DNA of 64,000 bases from Paenibacillus mesophilus (GTDB lineage Bacteria; Bacillota; Bacilli; Paenibacillales; NBRC-103111), in the NCBI RefSeq assembly GCF_005938385.1, contig NZ_VCRA01000013.1, forward strand, positions 172,059 to 236,058, read 5' to 3'. The translations under genes and the position numbers were made by a program. Under the pieces are notes generated by a model, which had not been told where the DNA came from, made no database searches, and saw only the letters and a program-made list of their open reading frames with translations. This document shows, in pieces, positions 42,439 to 51,642 of this stretch. The number at the start of each line of letters is the position of its first letter. Positions within the stretch are counted from its first letter, which is position 1.

Positions 42439-44250
42439 TTATACCGCGCTGAACGAATAGGCGGTCTGCTTTTCCCAGTAGCTGCGAAATTTGCCGCCCC
42501 GCTGCAGAAGCTCGGATGGGGATCCTATCTCGGCTACTGCGCCGTCTTCAATAAAAACGACCAGATCCGCTTGTCGGACGGTTGACAGCCGGTGGGCGAT
42601 GATGATTTTCGTGCAGGATTCCGCCCATTCGCCCAAATCCCGCTGGAACGACTGCTCCGTCTCCACATCAAGAGCCGATGTCGGTTCGTCCAGGATGAGA
42701 ATCGGAGCGCGCCGCAATATGGCTCTGGCAATGGAAATACGCTGCTTCTGCCCGTGAGACAGCTTCAGCCCGCGTTCACCGACGCGCGAATCGTACCCTT
42801 CCGGCAGCTTGACGATAAAGTCGTGGGCCTGAGCGAGACTGGCGGCCCGTTCCACCTGCTCCCGGGACGCCGCAGCGCCGGAGAGAGTAATGTTATCTTC
42901 TACCGTGGAATCGAATAAATAGATGTCTTGGGACACCAGCGCCATCGAGCTGCGCAAAGAAGCGATCGAATAGCTGTTCAGCGGCATGCCGTCGATCTCG
43001 ATTCCGCCTCGCTCCGGCTCGTAAAACCGGTACAGCAGCTTCAGAATCGTGCTTTTCCCCGCTCCGCTCGGCCCGACCAGCGCGACCGTCTTTCCTGCCG
43101 GTATCGTAAACGAAACGTTTCGGAGCGTCGGATGCTCTTCGAGGTATGCGAATGAGACCCCCCGGAACGCGATTTCCGGCGCTGCATCCGGCATCGGAAT
43201 ACCCGACTCCACATCTTCCTCCGGCAGCCCCATCACCTGATGAAGCTTATTGGCACCGGCAATAAACCGCTGCAGATTGTCGATCACTTCAACCACCGTC
43301 GTAAAAGGCTCGGCCACTTTATCCAGCAGCGTGATGAACGCGACCAGCCCGCCCGCTCCGATATGACCGGAGGCCATCATGACAGCGCCTACACCAAGTC
43401 CGGCCACATAGCCGATCTGACCCGGGATGTCTTTGCTGATCCCCCGGATGGACCCGAGCTTGGTCAGCAGGACGTTATAATCTACGCCTTTGCGCTGCAG
43501 ATCGAGCATCTTGGCGTCGACGCGGTTTTCCAGCTGGTTCGCCTTGACCTCTCGGATGCCCTGCAGCGTCTCGCCGATCCGAAAGAAAATATCCCGCGTC
43601 ACTTCGTTCTGCAGCCGTGCGGCGTTCATGAACCGCTCTTTCATTACCAGATTGCTCAGCAGTTGGAGAGGTCCGATAGAGAAGGCGATCATGCCGAGAA
43701 GCGGGTGGACGGTAAGCAGATAAATGCCCACAATAATGAAAGAAATGGGCAGTGCGATAAGCTTCTGAATATCCGCAACGAGAAAGTTTTTGACGATCTC
43801 GAGCTCGTTGTGCATCACATTGACGGAGTTGGAGCTGTGGGTTTGTTCATGAAAGCCGAGCGGCAGACGCTGCAAATGGTTGAGAATGTTACGTCGCATC
43901 TCGTACACGACCGATTCGTTCAAGTAAGACCTCAACCATTCGTTGCAGAATCGGAGCCCGATGCGGCACAGCGTCAATACCACAAAAGAGGTAAGCACAA
44001 TGATGAGTACCTTCGCAGGCACATTCGGGGCATGGTCGAACAATCGTCTTCCCGCCTCCGCGAACAACAGGGACACGACCGTAAGTGCAACTTGCGAACC
44101 GATCGCTCCTGCGTAATGCAGCTTGTACTTGCCAACCGACTTTATAAAATGCAAGAACACGGGATCGCGAAACAATCCGAATACGGTACGTTTTGCCTTC
44201 TGGTCCAATGGAAAATCCTCCTGAGCAGCTGCAGCATGCTTTTGCCGCAT
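42439..44250 (-). CDS. ABC exporter, fused permease and ATPase (second one)
   Basis: 603 residues with the type I exporter layout: six membrane helices in the first 330 residues and an ATPase with Walker A GPSGAGKST (near residue 393), signature LSHGQKQR (near 495) and Walker B ILILDEPTSALD (near 515). The signature has His in place of the second Gly of LSGGQ, a variant known in some exporters, so activity is still likely. It is an isolated gene. The ribosome site before the start is weak (GGGAAA). The substrate is unknown. Confidence 0.87.
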   Translation of the reverse strand: MRQKHAAAAQEDFPLDQKAKRTVFGLFRDPVFLHFIKSVGKYKLHYAGAIGSQVALTVVSLLFAEAGRRLFDHAPNVPAKVLIIVLTSFVVLTLCRIGLRFCNEWLRSYLNESVVYEMRRNILNHLQRLPLGFHEQTHSSNSVNVMHNELEIVKNFLVADIQKLIALPISFIIVGIYLLTVHPLLGMIAFSIGPLQLLSNLVMKERFMNAARLQNEVTRDIFFRIGETLQGIREVKANQLENRVDAKMLDLQRKGVDYNVLLTKLGSIRGISKDIPGQIGYVAGLGVGAVMMASGHIGAGGLVAFITLLDKVAEPFTTVVEVIDNLQRFIAGANKLHQVMGLPEEDVESGIPMPDAAPEIAFRGVSFAYLEEHPTLRNVSFTIPAGKTVALVGPSGAGKSTILKLLYRFYEPERGGIEIDGMPLNSYSIASLRSSMALVSQDIYLFDSTVEDNITLSGAAASREQVERAASLAQAHDFIVKLPEGYDSRVGERGLKLSHGQKQRISIARAILRRAPILILDEPTSALDVETEQSFQRDLGEWAESCTKIIIAHRLSTVRQADLVVFIEDGAVAEIGSPSELLQRGGKFRSYWEKQTAYSFSAV

Positions 44251-44257
44251 TTTCCCA

Positions 44258-44512
44258 TTATCGTAGCACAGCTTCTTGATGTGCGGGAACCGGAAAGCAT
44301 GATTGAACGAAAATTCTAGGTCCGAACTCGATCAGGACGAAGCTATCCTTCACACCGATCACATTATTGAACGCGTTCCATGTAAAATGAACGCCGATCG
44401 GCAGCCATAACCGGACAGCTCCCGCAGCAAAGCCAGGAATACGCCTGCCAGAACAAGATCAAACAGATCGAACGGGTACCCAAAGTCATAACTTGCTCCG
44501 TGACCGTACCTT
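44258..44512 (-). pseudogene. Frameshifted C-terminal remnant of a CPBP (CAAX-type) membrane protease
   Basis: Two reading frames join into one CPBP-like end. Frame one gives GHGASYDFGYPFD followed by LFDLVLAGVFLALLRELSG, with the FxxxH-like motif 2 region. After a single-base shift at about 44402-44421 the other frame gives LWLPIGVHFTWNAFNNVIG, whose HFTWN is the HxxxN motif 3, then VKDSFVLIEFGPRIF. The N-terminal half is missing. It directly follows the gerC stop, so an ancestral gene was probably cut down here. A sequencing error could explain the shift but not the missing half. Confidence 0.65.
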
Positions 44513-45628
44513 TCACTTTACCGCACCCATATTTTTCAGCTTCACCTTGACGGAAACGTTGATGTCGGCTTTCGCCATCTGCCCGCCCCAATCGTCCTGC
44601 ACTTGCTTCCAGGCGTCGTACTGATGCGCGCGGGCATACAGCCCCAAGCCGATCGGATCGATTTGTTCGGCTTGAAATTTGCGCATTAAGCCGTCCAGCT
44701 GCTTCTTCATCTGCTCTTCGATCGATCGCTGCAGCTTGGCAGAATGCTCCCTTATGTCATATCGGAACAAGCGCTCCACCAGTCCGAACATCATGTGGAC
44801 GCTGATATCGAAACGGAACTTGTCCTGCTCGTATGCAGTCCGTACGTCTACCTTCAAGCTGTTGACTTCCAGATTGAGTTGGCTCGTATCGATTGCGCCG
44901 CCGTCTTTCTCGGACGGAATGGAGAACATGAGCGACAAATCCCCTTTCGTACGCCGCTGCAGCATGAGCAGCAGAGCCGTTTCCTGGGAGCCGAGCGAAC
45001 CGGTGTAATTCCCATGCTCGTCAAGCAGCGCCGTCCCTTTCACGACTACGTCCTTGTCTTTCTTCACCTCCGAAATCGATGCGGTCATCCCCTTCTCGAA
45101 CTTTTGCCGGTGCAGCTCCTGCAGCGTAGTTTTGACCGTGATATTTCGGCGGTTGGCCGTATCGATCAGCTTGACCATATGTTGGGGAAGACGGGGCTTG
45201 TCCGGCGGAGAGAAGAAGATGACATCCGAAACCGCGCCGTCGACGGCTACCGCCTTCGCATTTACGGCGAATTTCGTATCACGGTATACGACATCGAGCA
45301 AAGAAAACCAGTCTTTCTGCTGCAGCAGCCGTTTCCCGATCAGCAGCAGCTGCACTTTGCCCCTCACCGTCAAGCCTGTAGCCAATGTGTCCAATTTCCC
45401 TCTCGATTCGCGCATCGTTATCGCCCTTACAGCGTATTCCTCGTTTTTCTTCTTCGCCTCTTTGCTGAACACCGGACTGGACAAATAGTAGACGATACGG
45501 TCTTGTTCGTCCATGTCGACGCCCAGCATCAATCCGAGCGTGATTTCCTCGAGATCGTTCCGATCGCCGCAGCCCGGCACGATTGCGAGCAATACCGCGA
45601 GGAGCATAATCGGCATCGAGCGCCTCAT
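44513..45628 (-). CDS. gerC: Spore germination lipoprotein, GerC family (second copy)
   Basis: 371 residues with a lipoprotein signal (VLLAIVPGC). Family marks are GLMLGVDMDEQDRIVYYLSS, the charged DVVVKGTALLDEHGNYTG segment and the helical C-terminus ending AKADINVSVKVKLKNMG. GerC-type proteins sit on the outer face of the spore inner membrane as part of the germinant receptor. The start overlaps the gerB stop by 4 bases (ATGA). Length and sequence match the other gerC at 46770-47885 closely. Confidence 0.9.
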   Translation of the reverse strand: MRRSMPIMLLAVLLAIVPGCGDRNDLEEITLGLMLGVDMDEQDRIVYYLSSPVFSKEAKKKNEEYAVRAITMRESRGKLDTLATGLTVRGKVQLLLIGKRLLQQKDWFSLLDVVYRDTKFAVNAKAVAVDGAVSDVIFFSPPDKPRLPQHMVKLIDTANRRNITVKTTLQELHRQKFEKGMTASISEVKKDKDVVVKGTALLDEHGNYTGSLGSQETALLLMLQRRTKGDLSLMFSIPSEKDGGAIDTSQLNLEVNSLKVDVRTAYEQDKFRFDISVHMMFGLVERLFRYDIREHSAKLQRSIEEQMKKQLDGLMRKFQAEQIDPIGLGLYARAHQYDAWKQVQDDWGGQMAKADINVSVKVKLKNMGAVK

Positions 45629-46725
45629 GCGTTTTTCCTCTTTCTGGCGGCGGGATGCATCCGCAAAATCATCCATAGAAAAAATGGGACTATAAACGCA
45701 AAAACCAAACCAAATTGCGAGTACGTTTTCTGCCACATGTCGTTCTCATTGAAGTTCGTCTCATACAGCATGGTGAACATCGAGGCCGCCAGCAAATACA
45801 GAAGCAGATGCGGGCTGTGGTTTTGCTTGCCCAGCAGCCGGGTCGTACAGAAGACACACCAATATAAATACGGAATCCAGGTCGTGGAAATGACGAACAA
45901 GTAGAAAGCGAGGAACACGATTTCCACCCGCTCCATAAACTTGAATTCGATCACTTTCAACACGCTGAGGGTCGGGTCGTTGACCGTAACAATTCCATCC
46001 GGGCCAAAGTAGGCGAAGCAAATCATCGTGATCGCTGCATATACGAGCATGGTCAACGTATTGGCTACCACAATGCCCATGGACGCCCTCTGCTTGTTCT
46101 GCAGAAACGGATACAAAAAAAAGGCGAGCTCGAAGCCTTGAAAGGAAGAAAGAGTCAGTTGTACGGTCTGGAGCACCGGCATCCAGCCCTCCTTCAGCAG
46201 CGGCAGCATATAAAGCCAGTGGCTTTGCCCGAGAGGAGACAAATATAGAAACGGAATCCACATCAATATGAAGAAAACGAACTCCGCATACCGTCCCAAC
46301 ACCCTAAGACCGTTCCGGACGATGACGTAAGTCGGGATCGCAAACAGGATGAACAGCTTATAATCCTGCGTTAGAGGCAACAGCCATGCTTTAATGAATA
46401 AAATCGCCCGCAGCATAATACTGAGTGCGATAAAGCCGAATGCGGCGGCAAACACAATCGCCGCCGCTCTTGCGGTCCATTTGCCGAAATACCGGGCAAG
46501 CAAATCGAGCAATGTTCCGTCCGGACAGCTTTTCATCACTTGAACGATCATTAAGCTTGATGCAACAGCGAGCACCCAACCGAGTACGATCGCGATCCAG
46601 CCGTCCGTACCCGATTTTTCCGCCAATTCGCGGGGCAGCTGAAGGATGCCGACACCCAGCTGGGCACCGTGGATGAACATAATGTATTGCATCAAGGTGA
46701 TCTCGTTGTAGGCATATTTCTTCAT
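45625..46725 (-). CDS. gerB: Spore germination permease-like protein, GerB family (second copy)
   Basis: 366 residues with about ten membrane helices of the amino acid/polyamine/organocation type. GAQLGVGILQLPRELAEKSGTDGW near the start is the family hallmark. It carries the germinant-binding site in GerA-type receptors. It follows the first gerC by 44 bp and overlaps the second gerC by 4. Its length is identical to the other gerB here, as expected from a recent duplication of a B-C pair. Confidence 0.9.
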   Translation of the reverse strand: MKKYAYNEITLMQYIMFIHGAQLGVGILQLPRELAEKSGTDGWIAIVLGWVLAVASSLMIVQVMKSCPDGTLLDLLARYFGKWTARAAAIVFAAAFGFIALSIMLRAILFIKAWLLPLTQDYKLFILFAIPTYVIVRNGLRVLGRYAEFVFFILMWIPFLYLSPLGQSHWLYMLPLLKEGWMPVLQTVQLTLSSFQGFELAFFLYPFLQNKQRASMGIVVANTLTMLVYAAITMICFAYFGPDGIVTVNDPTLSVLKVIEFKFMERVEIVFLAFYLFVISTTWIPYLYWCVFCTTRLLGKQNHSPHLLLYLLAASMFTMLYETNFNENDMWQKTYSQFGLVFAFIVPFFLWMILRMHPAARKRKNA

Positions 46726-46769
46726 CAGCTACCCCCGTAACGGCTTGAATCCAACGTCGCTTGCGACCG

Positions 46770-47885
46770 TTATTTGACGGCTCCCTTTTTCTTGATTTCC
46801 ACTTTCACGGATACGTTAATATCGGATTTCGCCAACTCTTCTCCCCAATGTTCCTGTACTTGCTTCCACTCCTTGTAGTGAAACGCCCGCGCATACATTC
46901 CCAGTCCGAGCGGATCGATCCGATGCGCTTGGAACTTGGCGATAAGAGCCTTCAGCTTCATTCGCAGCTGCTCCGCGATGATCCGCTCCAAATCGATCGA
47001 TGGATCATCGGCGAACAGCCGCTCGACCATATTAACGCCAAGAGACGCATTCAAGTCGAAATGAAACCGGCCTTTCTCGTATGACGATCTCGTATTGGTC
47101 GAGATCCGCTCGGCCATGAAGCTCAGCTTGTTCGTTTCGATCTTGCCTGTGCTCCGCTCGGCGTCGGGAATCGAGATCGTTATCGTCATCTCTCCGACCC
47201 GGCGACCCATCAGGATATGAAACAAGGCATTCTCCTCGATACCGAGCGGTAGCGCATACTTTCCTCGTTCATCCAGCAGCGCCGTCCCTTTTAGCTCCAA
47301 CCCCTTCCCTTTCTTAATTTCGGATATGGAAGGGGTTAATCCCTTATCCGTGACTTGCCGGCGCAATTCTTGCAAGGTCGTCTTCACCGTCAAATTTCTG
47401 CGGTAACTCGTATCGATCAGCTTCGTCAAATGGAGCGGGAGACGCGGCTTGTTTTCAGCCTTTTCATAGATGATGTCCTTGACCGGGCCATCGACAGCCA
47501 CGACTCTAGCTGAAACGGTCGATTTCTCTTCCCTGTAGAAGATGTCGAGCAGCCGGAACCAATCGTCGCTGGCCAGCAGCTTCTTGCCCAGAAGGACAAG
47601 CTCGATCTCGCCGCCTACCGTTAGGGCTGTTACCTTTGTATCGAACTTTTCCCTTGCTTCGCGGAACGTCATCGCTTTGACGCCGTACTGCTCCTCCTTG
47701 TCCTTGGCCTCTTTACTGAACACCGGGCTTGATTCGTAGAAGATCACGTTGTTGTTCTCATCCAGATCGATACCTACGATAAGAACGATCGTCAAATCCT
47801 CGAGATCTTTCCGGTCTCCGCCTCCGCACCCCGACAAGCTCAACGCCAGGAGAACGAGCAGGACAAGCCGACTCTTCCGGTTCAT
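46770..47885 (-). CDS. gerC: Spore germination lipoprotein, GerC family (first copy)
   Basis: 371 residues. The lipoprotein signal is LLALSLSGC, followed by GGGDRKDLEDLTIVLIVGID and LDENNNVIFYESSPVFSKEA, nearly parallel to the second copy. The C-terminus ends DINVSVKVEIKKKGAVK. The start at 47885 overlaps the gerB stop by 4 bases; the longer in-frame extension would read into gerB and is rejected. Confidence 0.9.
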   Translation of the reverse strand: MNRKSRLVLLVLLALSLSGCGGGDRKDLEDLTIVLIVGIDLDENNNVIFYESSPVFSKEAKDKEEQYGVKAMTFREAREKFDTKVTALTVGGEIELVLLGKKLLASDDWFRLLDIFYREEKSTVSARVVAVDGPVKDIIYEKAENKPRLPLHLTKLIDTSYRRNLTVKTTLQELRRQVTDKGLTPSISEIKKGKGLELKGTALLDERGKYALPLGIEENALFHILMGRRVGEMTITISIPDAERSTGKIETNKLSFMAERISTNTRSSYEKGRFHFDLNASLGVNMVERLFADDPSIDLERIIAEQLRMKLKALIAKFQAHRIDPLGLGMYARAFHYKEWKQVQEHWGEELAKSDINVSVKVEIKKKGAVK

Positions 47886-48982
47886 TTGCCGTTCCTCCCT
47901 GTGAATCGTTCGTGTATTCGCACATATACGTACAGACATAGCGGGAGCGCGCACGCGAATATCAGGCTGATCTGCTGCATAAGGCCGATCAGCTTCGCAT
48001 TCAAGTCGTACGACGGTTCGAGCAGGAACGCATAGGCGATGAGCAGCACGAGCATAACCGCCACGGGCAGACGGATATCGCCGGTGCGAAACAGCCGGCT
48101 TGCGGAATAAGCGGCGCAAAACAGCTGAGGCATCCAGGTAGTCGAGATCATGAACAAATAAAAAGCGAGAAACAAAATATCGAAACGTTCCATAAATCGG
48201 AATTCTATCACCTTGAGCAGGTTGAGCGTCGGCTGACTGTACTGCGTAATTTCGTCGGGACTGAAATAAAGAAAACAGACGAGCGTAATGAGCAGGAAAA
48301 CGAGAAGTGACAGCGTGTTCGCGATGACGATCCCGATTGAGGCGAATTCCTTGTTCCGCAAAAACGGATAGACGATAAAGGCGACCTCATACCCCGTAAA
48401 GGAAAATACGGTCGTGCCGACCGCCGACAAAATCGGCTGAACGCCATCCTTGAACATCGGGAATAAATGCAGTAGATAACTTTCCCTTAGCGGAATGAGC
48501 AAAAAAAGCGACAGTGGCACGAACATCAAAAAAACGAGCTCCGCATACCGCCCCAATACGCGAACTCCATTCCTCACGATCAAATACGTCGGAACCGCAA
48601 ACAATGCGATCAGCATATACAGCGGCGTCCGCGGCAGCAGCCATCCGGAAATCATGATCCCCGCCGACATCGTAATAGCCGTCGCGCAAAAAGCGAAATA
48701 CAAGGCAAGGCACACCGCTCCGGCTGTCCCCGCCCATCGGCCGAAATATTGCGCGAGCAGATCGATCAGCGTTCCGCCCGGAACCCGCTTCATTGCTTGA
48801 ATGATGCATAAGCTCGCCGCGACAGAGGCGGCCCAGCCGATAAAGAGCGCCATCCAGCCGTCCGTCCCTCCCGCTTCGGCCAATTCGCGGGGAAGCGACA
48901 GCTGGCCGACGCCGACCTGGACTCCGTGAATGAGAAAAACAAACTGCTTCGTATTGATCTCGTAGTTCGCGTGCCCTTTCAT
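47882..48982 (-). CDS. gerB: Spore germination permease-like protein, GerB family (first copy)
   Basis: 366 residues, about ten membrane helices. GVQVGVGQLSLPRELAEAGGTDGW near the start matches the second copy. It overlaps the gerA stop by 4 bases and the gerC start by 4, so A, B and C are translationally coupled. The germinant is not known. Confidence 0.9.
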   Translation of the reverse strand: MKGHANYEINTKQFVFLIHGVQVGVGQLSLPRELAEAGGTDGWMALFIGWAASVAASLCIIQAMKRVPGGTLIDLLAQYFGRWAGTAGAVCLALYFAFCATAITMSAGIMISGWLLPRTPLYMLIALFAVPTYLIVRNGVRVLGRYAELVFLMFVPLSLFLLIPLRESYLLHLFPMFKDGVQPILSAVGTTVFSFTGYEVAFIVYPFLRNKEFASIGIVIANTLSLLVFLLITLVCFLYFSPDEITQYSQPTLNLLKVIEFRFMERFDILFLAFYLFMISTTWMPQLFCAAYSASRLFRTGDIRLPVAVMLVLLIAYAFLLEPSYDLNAKLIGLMQQISLIFACALPLCLYVYVRIHERFTGRNGK

Positions 48983-50523
48983 TTCCCATCACCTTCGGGG
49001 CGATTCGAGCCTTGTTTTTTCAGTTGAACAGACCTTGAGCTAAGCGGTCGGTTGATCATTTTCCATAGCGGCAGCCGGACGAACGTATCTTTCCAATCGG
49101 CGAACCGGATCGGGGCGAGCGGACTGCCGTACGGCGTTCCGAGCGACTCGAGCGAGATCAGATGGCCGATCAAGGTCATCAATCCGATAATGATGCCGAC
49201 GATCCCGAACATCGAAGCGATCAGCATCATCGGAAACCGGAGCAGACGTATGGCGGAAGCCATGTCATAGTTCGGAATGATAAAGGAGGCGATCGCCGTA
49301 GTAGCGACGACGATGACCATAATATTGCTCACGATCCCGGCTTGGACGGCGGCTTGACCGATGACGATCCCGCCGACGATGCCGACCGTCTGCCCGATCG
49401 GGGCGGGGAGCCGTACGCCGGCCTCGCGCAGCATTTCGAGCGTAACCTCCATCAGCAGCGCCTCGATGATCGGCGGGAACGGAACGCGCTCTCTCGATTC
49501 CCCGATCGAGATGATCAGCTTCAACGGGATAACCTCGTAATTGAAGGAAATCGCCGAAATGTACATCGCCGGCAAGAAGATCGCGACAAGAAAACCGGCG
49601 AAACGCATGAGCCTGATGAACGTAGCGGTAAGCCAGCGCGTGCTGTAGTCGTCCACGCTTTGAAAAAACGACGTAAACGTCACCGGTCCGATCAGTACAC
49701 TCGGAGAACGGTCGACCACCACGGCGAATCTCCCTTGCAATATATGAGAAACCGCTGCATCCGGTCGTTCCGTCGTAATGAATTGCGGGAAAGGCGAATA
49801 TGGATTGTCCTCGATCATCTCGGCTACTTCACCGGTATTAATGACGGAATCGATATCGATTTGCCGAATCCGGTCGGAGAACTCCTGAAGCACTTCCTTG
49901 TTGGCAACGTCGGACAAGTACATGATGGACACCTTCGTCTTCCCTCTTCGTCCGACGATAATCGTTTCCACTTTCAATTCTCTGTTCGGGATATACCGGC
50001 GGATCATGGCGATATTTTGGCTTCCGGTTTCGACAAACCCTTGATGCGCCCCTTTTAACGACGTTTCGATTTGCGGATCCTCGATGGCGCGCTGCGGCCA
50101 TCCTTGCGTATCGAACAGCAGCGCTTCCTTGCGGCCGTTCACGAACAGGACGCTGTAACCTTGGAAAATGGCATTCTCGATATCCGGCCAATCGCTCAGC
50201 GCTTCCACGCAGCCGATCGTTACCGTGATATTCTCTGCCGTACCGGTTTCGTATTGAAGCGGGCGGAGTACGTTGTTGTTGATCGAGTTTTTATCGACCA
50301 AGCCGTCCAAATAGACGAGCGTCGCCTGATCCCCCGTCTGCTTGATGACGAACTGCCGCATAATGAGGTCTGGGGCTTGGCTGAATACGAATTTCATATG
50401 ATACATATTTTCCTGCATATGTTCGCTGACCGGAATGTCGGCATGCCGATTGACCGGCGTCCGGCTCTCCGGACGGTTATGCCGCTTCTTCGCCGCCCGC
50501 AACCACTTCCCCAAAAATCCCAC
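48979..50523 (-). CDS. gerA: Spore germination protein, GerA family
   Basis: 514 residues. A soluble N-terminal half (about 40-280) carries the family segments SQAPDLIMRQFVIK and LVYLDGLVDKNSINNNVLRP, followed by GRRGKTKVSIMYLSDVANKEV. Four to five membrane helices follow from about 290. GerA proteins form the receptor core in the spore inner membrane with GerB and GerC, and recent work proposes an ion-channel role. GTG at 50523 is chosen as start because GGGGAGG lies 8 bases before it. It is the first gene of the operon. Confidence 0.9.
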   Translation of the reverse strand: MGFLGKWLRAAKKRHNRPESRTPVNRHADIPVSEHMQENMYHMKFVFSQAPDLIMRQFVIKQTGDQATLVYLDGLVDKNSINNNVLRPLQYETGTAENITVTIGCVEALSDWPDIENAIFQGYSVLFVNGRKEALLFDTQGWPQRAIEDPQIETSLKGAHQGFVETGSQNIAMIRRYIPNRELKVETIIVGRRGKTKVSIMYLSDVANKEVLQEFSDRIRQIDIDSVINTGEVAEMIEDNPYSPFPQFITTERPDAAVSHILQGRFAVVVDRSPSVLIGPVTFTSFFQSVDDYSTRWLTATFIRLMRFAGFLVAIFLPAMYISAISFNYEVIPLKLIISIGESRERVPFPPIIEALLMEVTLEMLREAGVRLPAPIGQTVGIVGGIVIGQAAVQAGIVSNIMVIVVATTAIASFIIPNYDMASAIRLLRFPMMLIASMFGIVGIIIGLMTLIGHLISLESLGTPYGSPLAPIRFADWKDTFVRLPLWKMINRPLSSRSVQLKKQGSNRPEGDGK

Positions 50524-50579
50524 GGCATTCGCCTCCCCGGCCACATAGAGACAAGTTCCACATTATTACAAGCCAAATA

Positions 50580-50610
50580 TAGGGTGCCTGCGAAACCGGA
50601 CTATTATGCA
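50580..50610 (-). promoter_or_regulatory. Sigma-G/F-like promoter of the ger operon
   Basis: On the minus strand TGCATA (50605-50610), an 18-base spacer and CACCCTA (50580-50586). The forespore consensus is TGHATR-N18-CATACTA, matched at all six -35 bases and five of seven -10 bases. gerA starts 57 bp downstream, as expected for a forespore-expressed receptor. Confidence 0.55.
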
Positions 50611-50708
50611 TCCCGGCGTGAGTTGTCGGTCGCAGCTGCTATTTCTCGCGCCCGACTCCTTTCTCGGCGAATAAAAGTCCCGGCAGACCGTCATCCCGAA
50701 CGAGCAAC

Positions 50709-50745
50709 GCAAAAAACAGGCAGCCGGATATGAACCAACTGCCTG
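50709..50745 (-). terminator. Rho-independent terminator after the phosphodiesterase gene
   Basis: On the minus strand CAGGCAG (50738-50744) and CTGCCTG (50716-50722) pair around a 15-base loop, followed by six T. It ends the sulfatase-phosphodiesterase transcript. Confidence 0.85.
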
Positions 50746-50774
50746 CTCTCCGTTACTTTTTCGAGATTCCGTGC

Positions 50775-51593
50775 CTAATCCGCGAACAGCCCTTGCGGCA
50801 GCTTCGCTTCCCACGACGGCGGCGCCGTGACTCCCAGCGCGCGGGCGACGACGGCGGCCGTATCCGCAATCGTGAGCCCGGCTGGAACGGCCGAGCCCGG
50901 CTCGATTCCCGGGCCCGCCGCCACCCAGAAAATCGTCTTGTCCAGCGGGTGATCGCTGCCGTGGCGGGTCGGGTGCTCTCCGCCCCCTCCATGGTCGGTC
51001 ACGGCGATGATCAGGCCGTCCCCGAGCATCCCGACCTCTTCGATCGCGTTAAGAATAACGCCCATATTCGCGTCCGTCTCCTCGATCGCCGAATGCTGTC
51101 CCGGTGTATCGTACCCGTAGCGATGACCGGCCGCGTCCGGCAAATCGAGCTGGACGAACATCAGCTTCAGATCGGGATGCTCCCGGATGTAAGCGGCCGC
51201 GGCGTGTGCCAAATCGCCGTCCTTCATGGACACTTTATGGACGCCTGACGTCGTCTCGATAATGCCGTGATTGATCGGATACCAGGCGCTGAACGAAGCG
51301 AGCCCGGCGTCGGGATAAGCGTCCCGCACGACCCGAAAGACGGAAGGGTACGGCGAGTCGTCCGGATAAGTCTCGCTGCTGACCTTTTCATTGGTCAGAA
51401 GGTGCTTATCCGGCTCTACCCCGTGCAGGAGCGTTCCCCAGCACTGCGCGCTGATTGTGGGCGAAGCGGTTTGGACGTCGAAGCCGGATGCCCCGTCGCG
51501 CATAAGCCGGTCCAAGTTCGGCGTATCGGCGTTTCTTACGAAAGTGCCCGCCCCGTCCCAGCCGATAATAAATACGCGTTCGATATGATTCAT
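50775..51593 (-). CDS. Alkaline phosphatase-superfamily phosphodiesterase
   Basis: 272 residues. VFIIGWDGAGTFVRNADTPNLDRLM opens the fold with the first metal Asp, TASPTISAQCWGTLLHG holds the nucleophile Thr/Ser region, and LPDAAGHRYGYDTP, TDHGGGGEHPTRHGSDHPLDK give the metal-binding His/Asp sets. This is the type I phosphodiesterase/nucleotide pyrophosphatase group. It is the second gene after a sulfatase, so it may remove phosphate or related groups from the same substrate. The start at 51593 is 7 bases after AAGGAGGT. Confidence 0.85.
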   Translation of the reverse strand: MNHIERVFIIGWDGAGTFVRNADTPNLDRLMRDGASGFDVQTASPTISAQCWGTLLHGVEPDKHLLTNEKVSSETYPDDSPYPSVFRVVRDAYPDAGLASFSAWYPINHGIIETTSGVHKVSMKDGDLAHAAAAYIREHPDLKLMFVQLDLPDAAGHRYGYDTPGQHSAIEETDANMGVILNAIEEVGMLGDGLIIAVTDHGGGGEHPTRHGSDHPLDKTIFWVAAGPGIEPGSAVPAGLTIADTAAVVARALGVTAPPSWEAKLPQGLFAD

Positions 51594-51642
51594 ATGCACG
51601 ACCTCCTTATTAAGCATTTCGCCGGCTGTTACACAATTTCCT

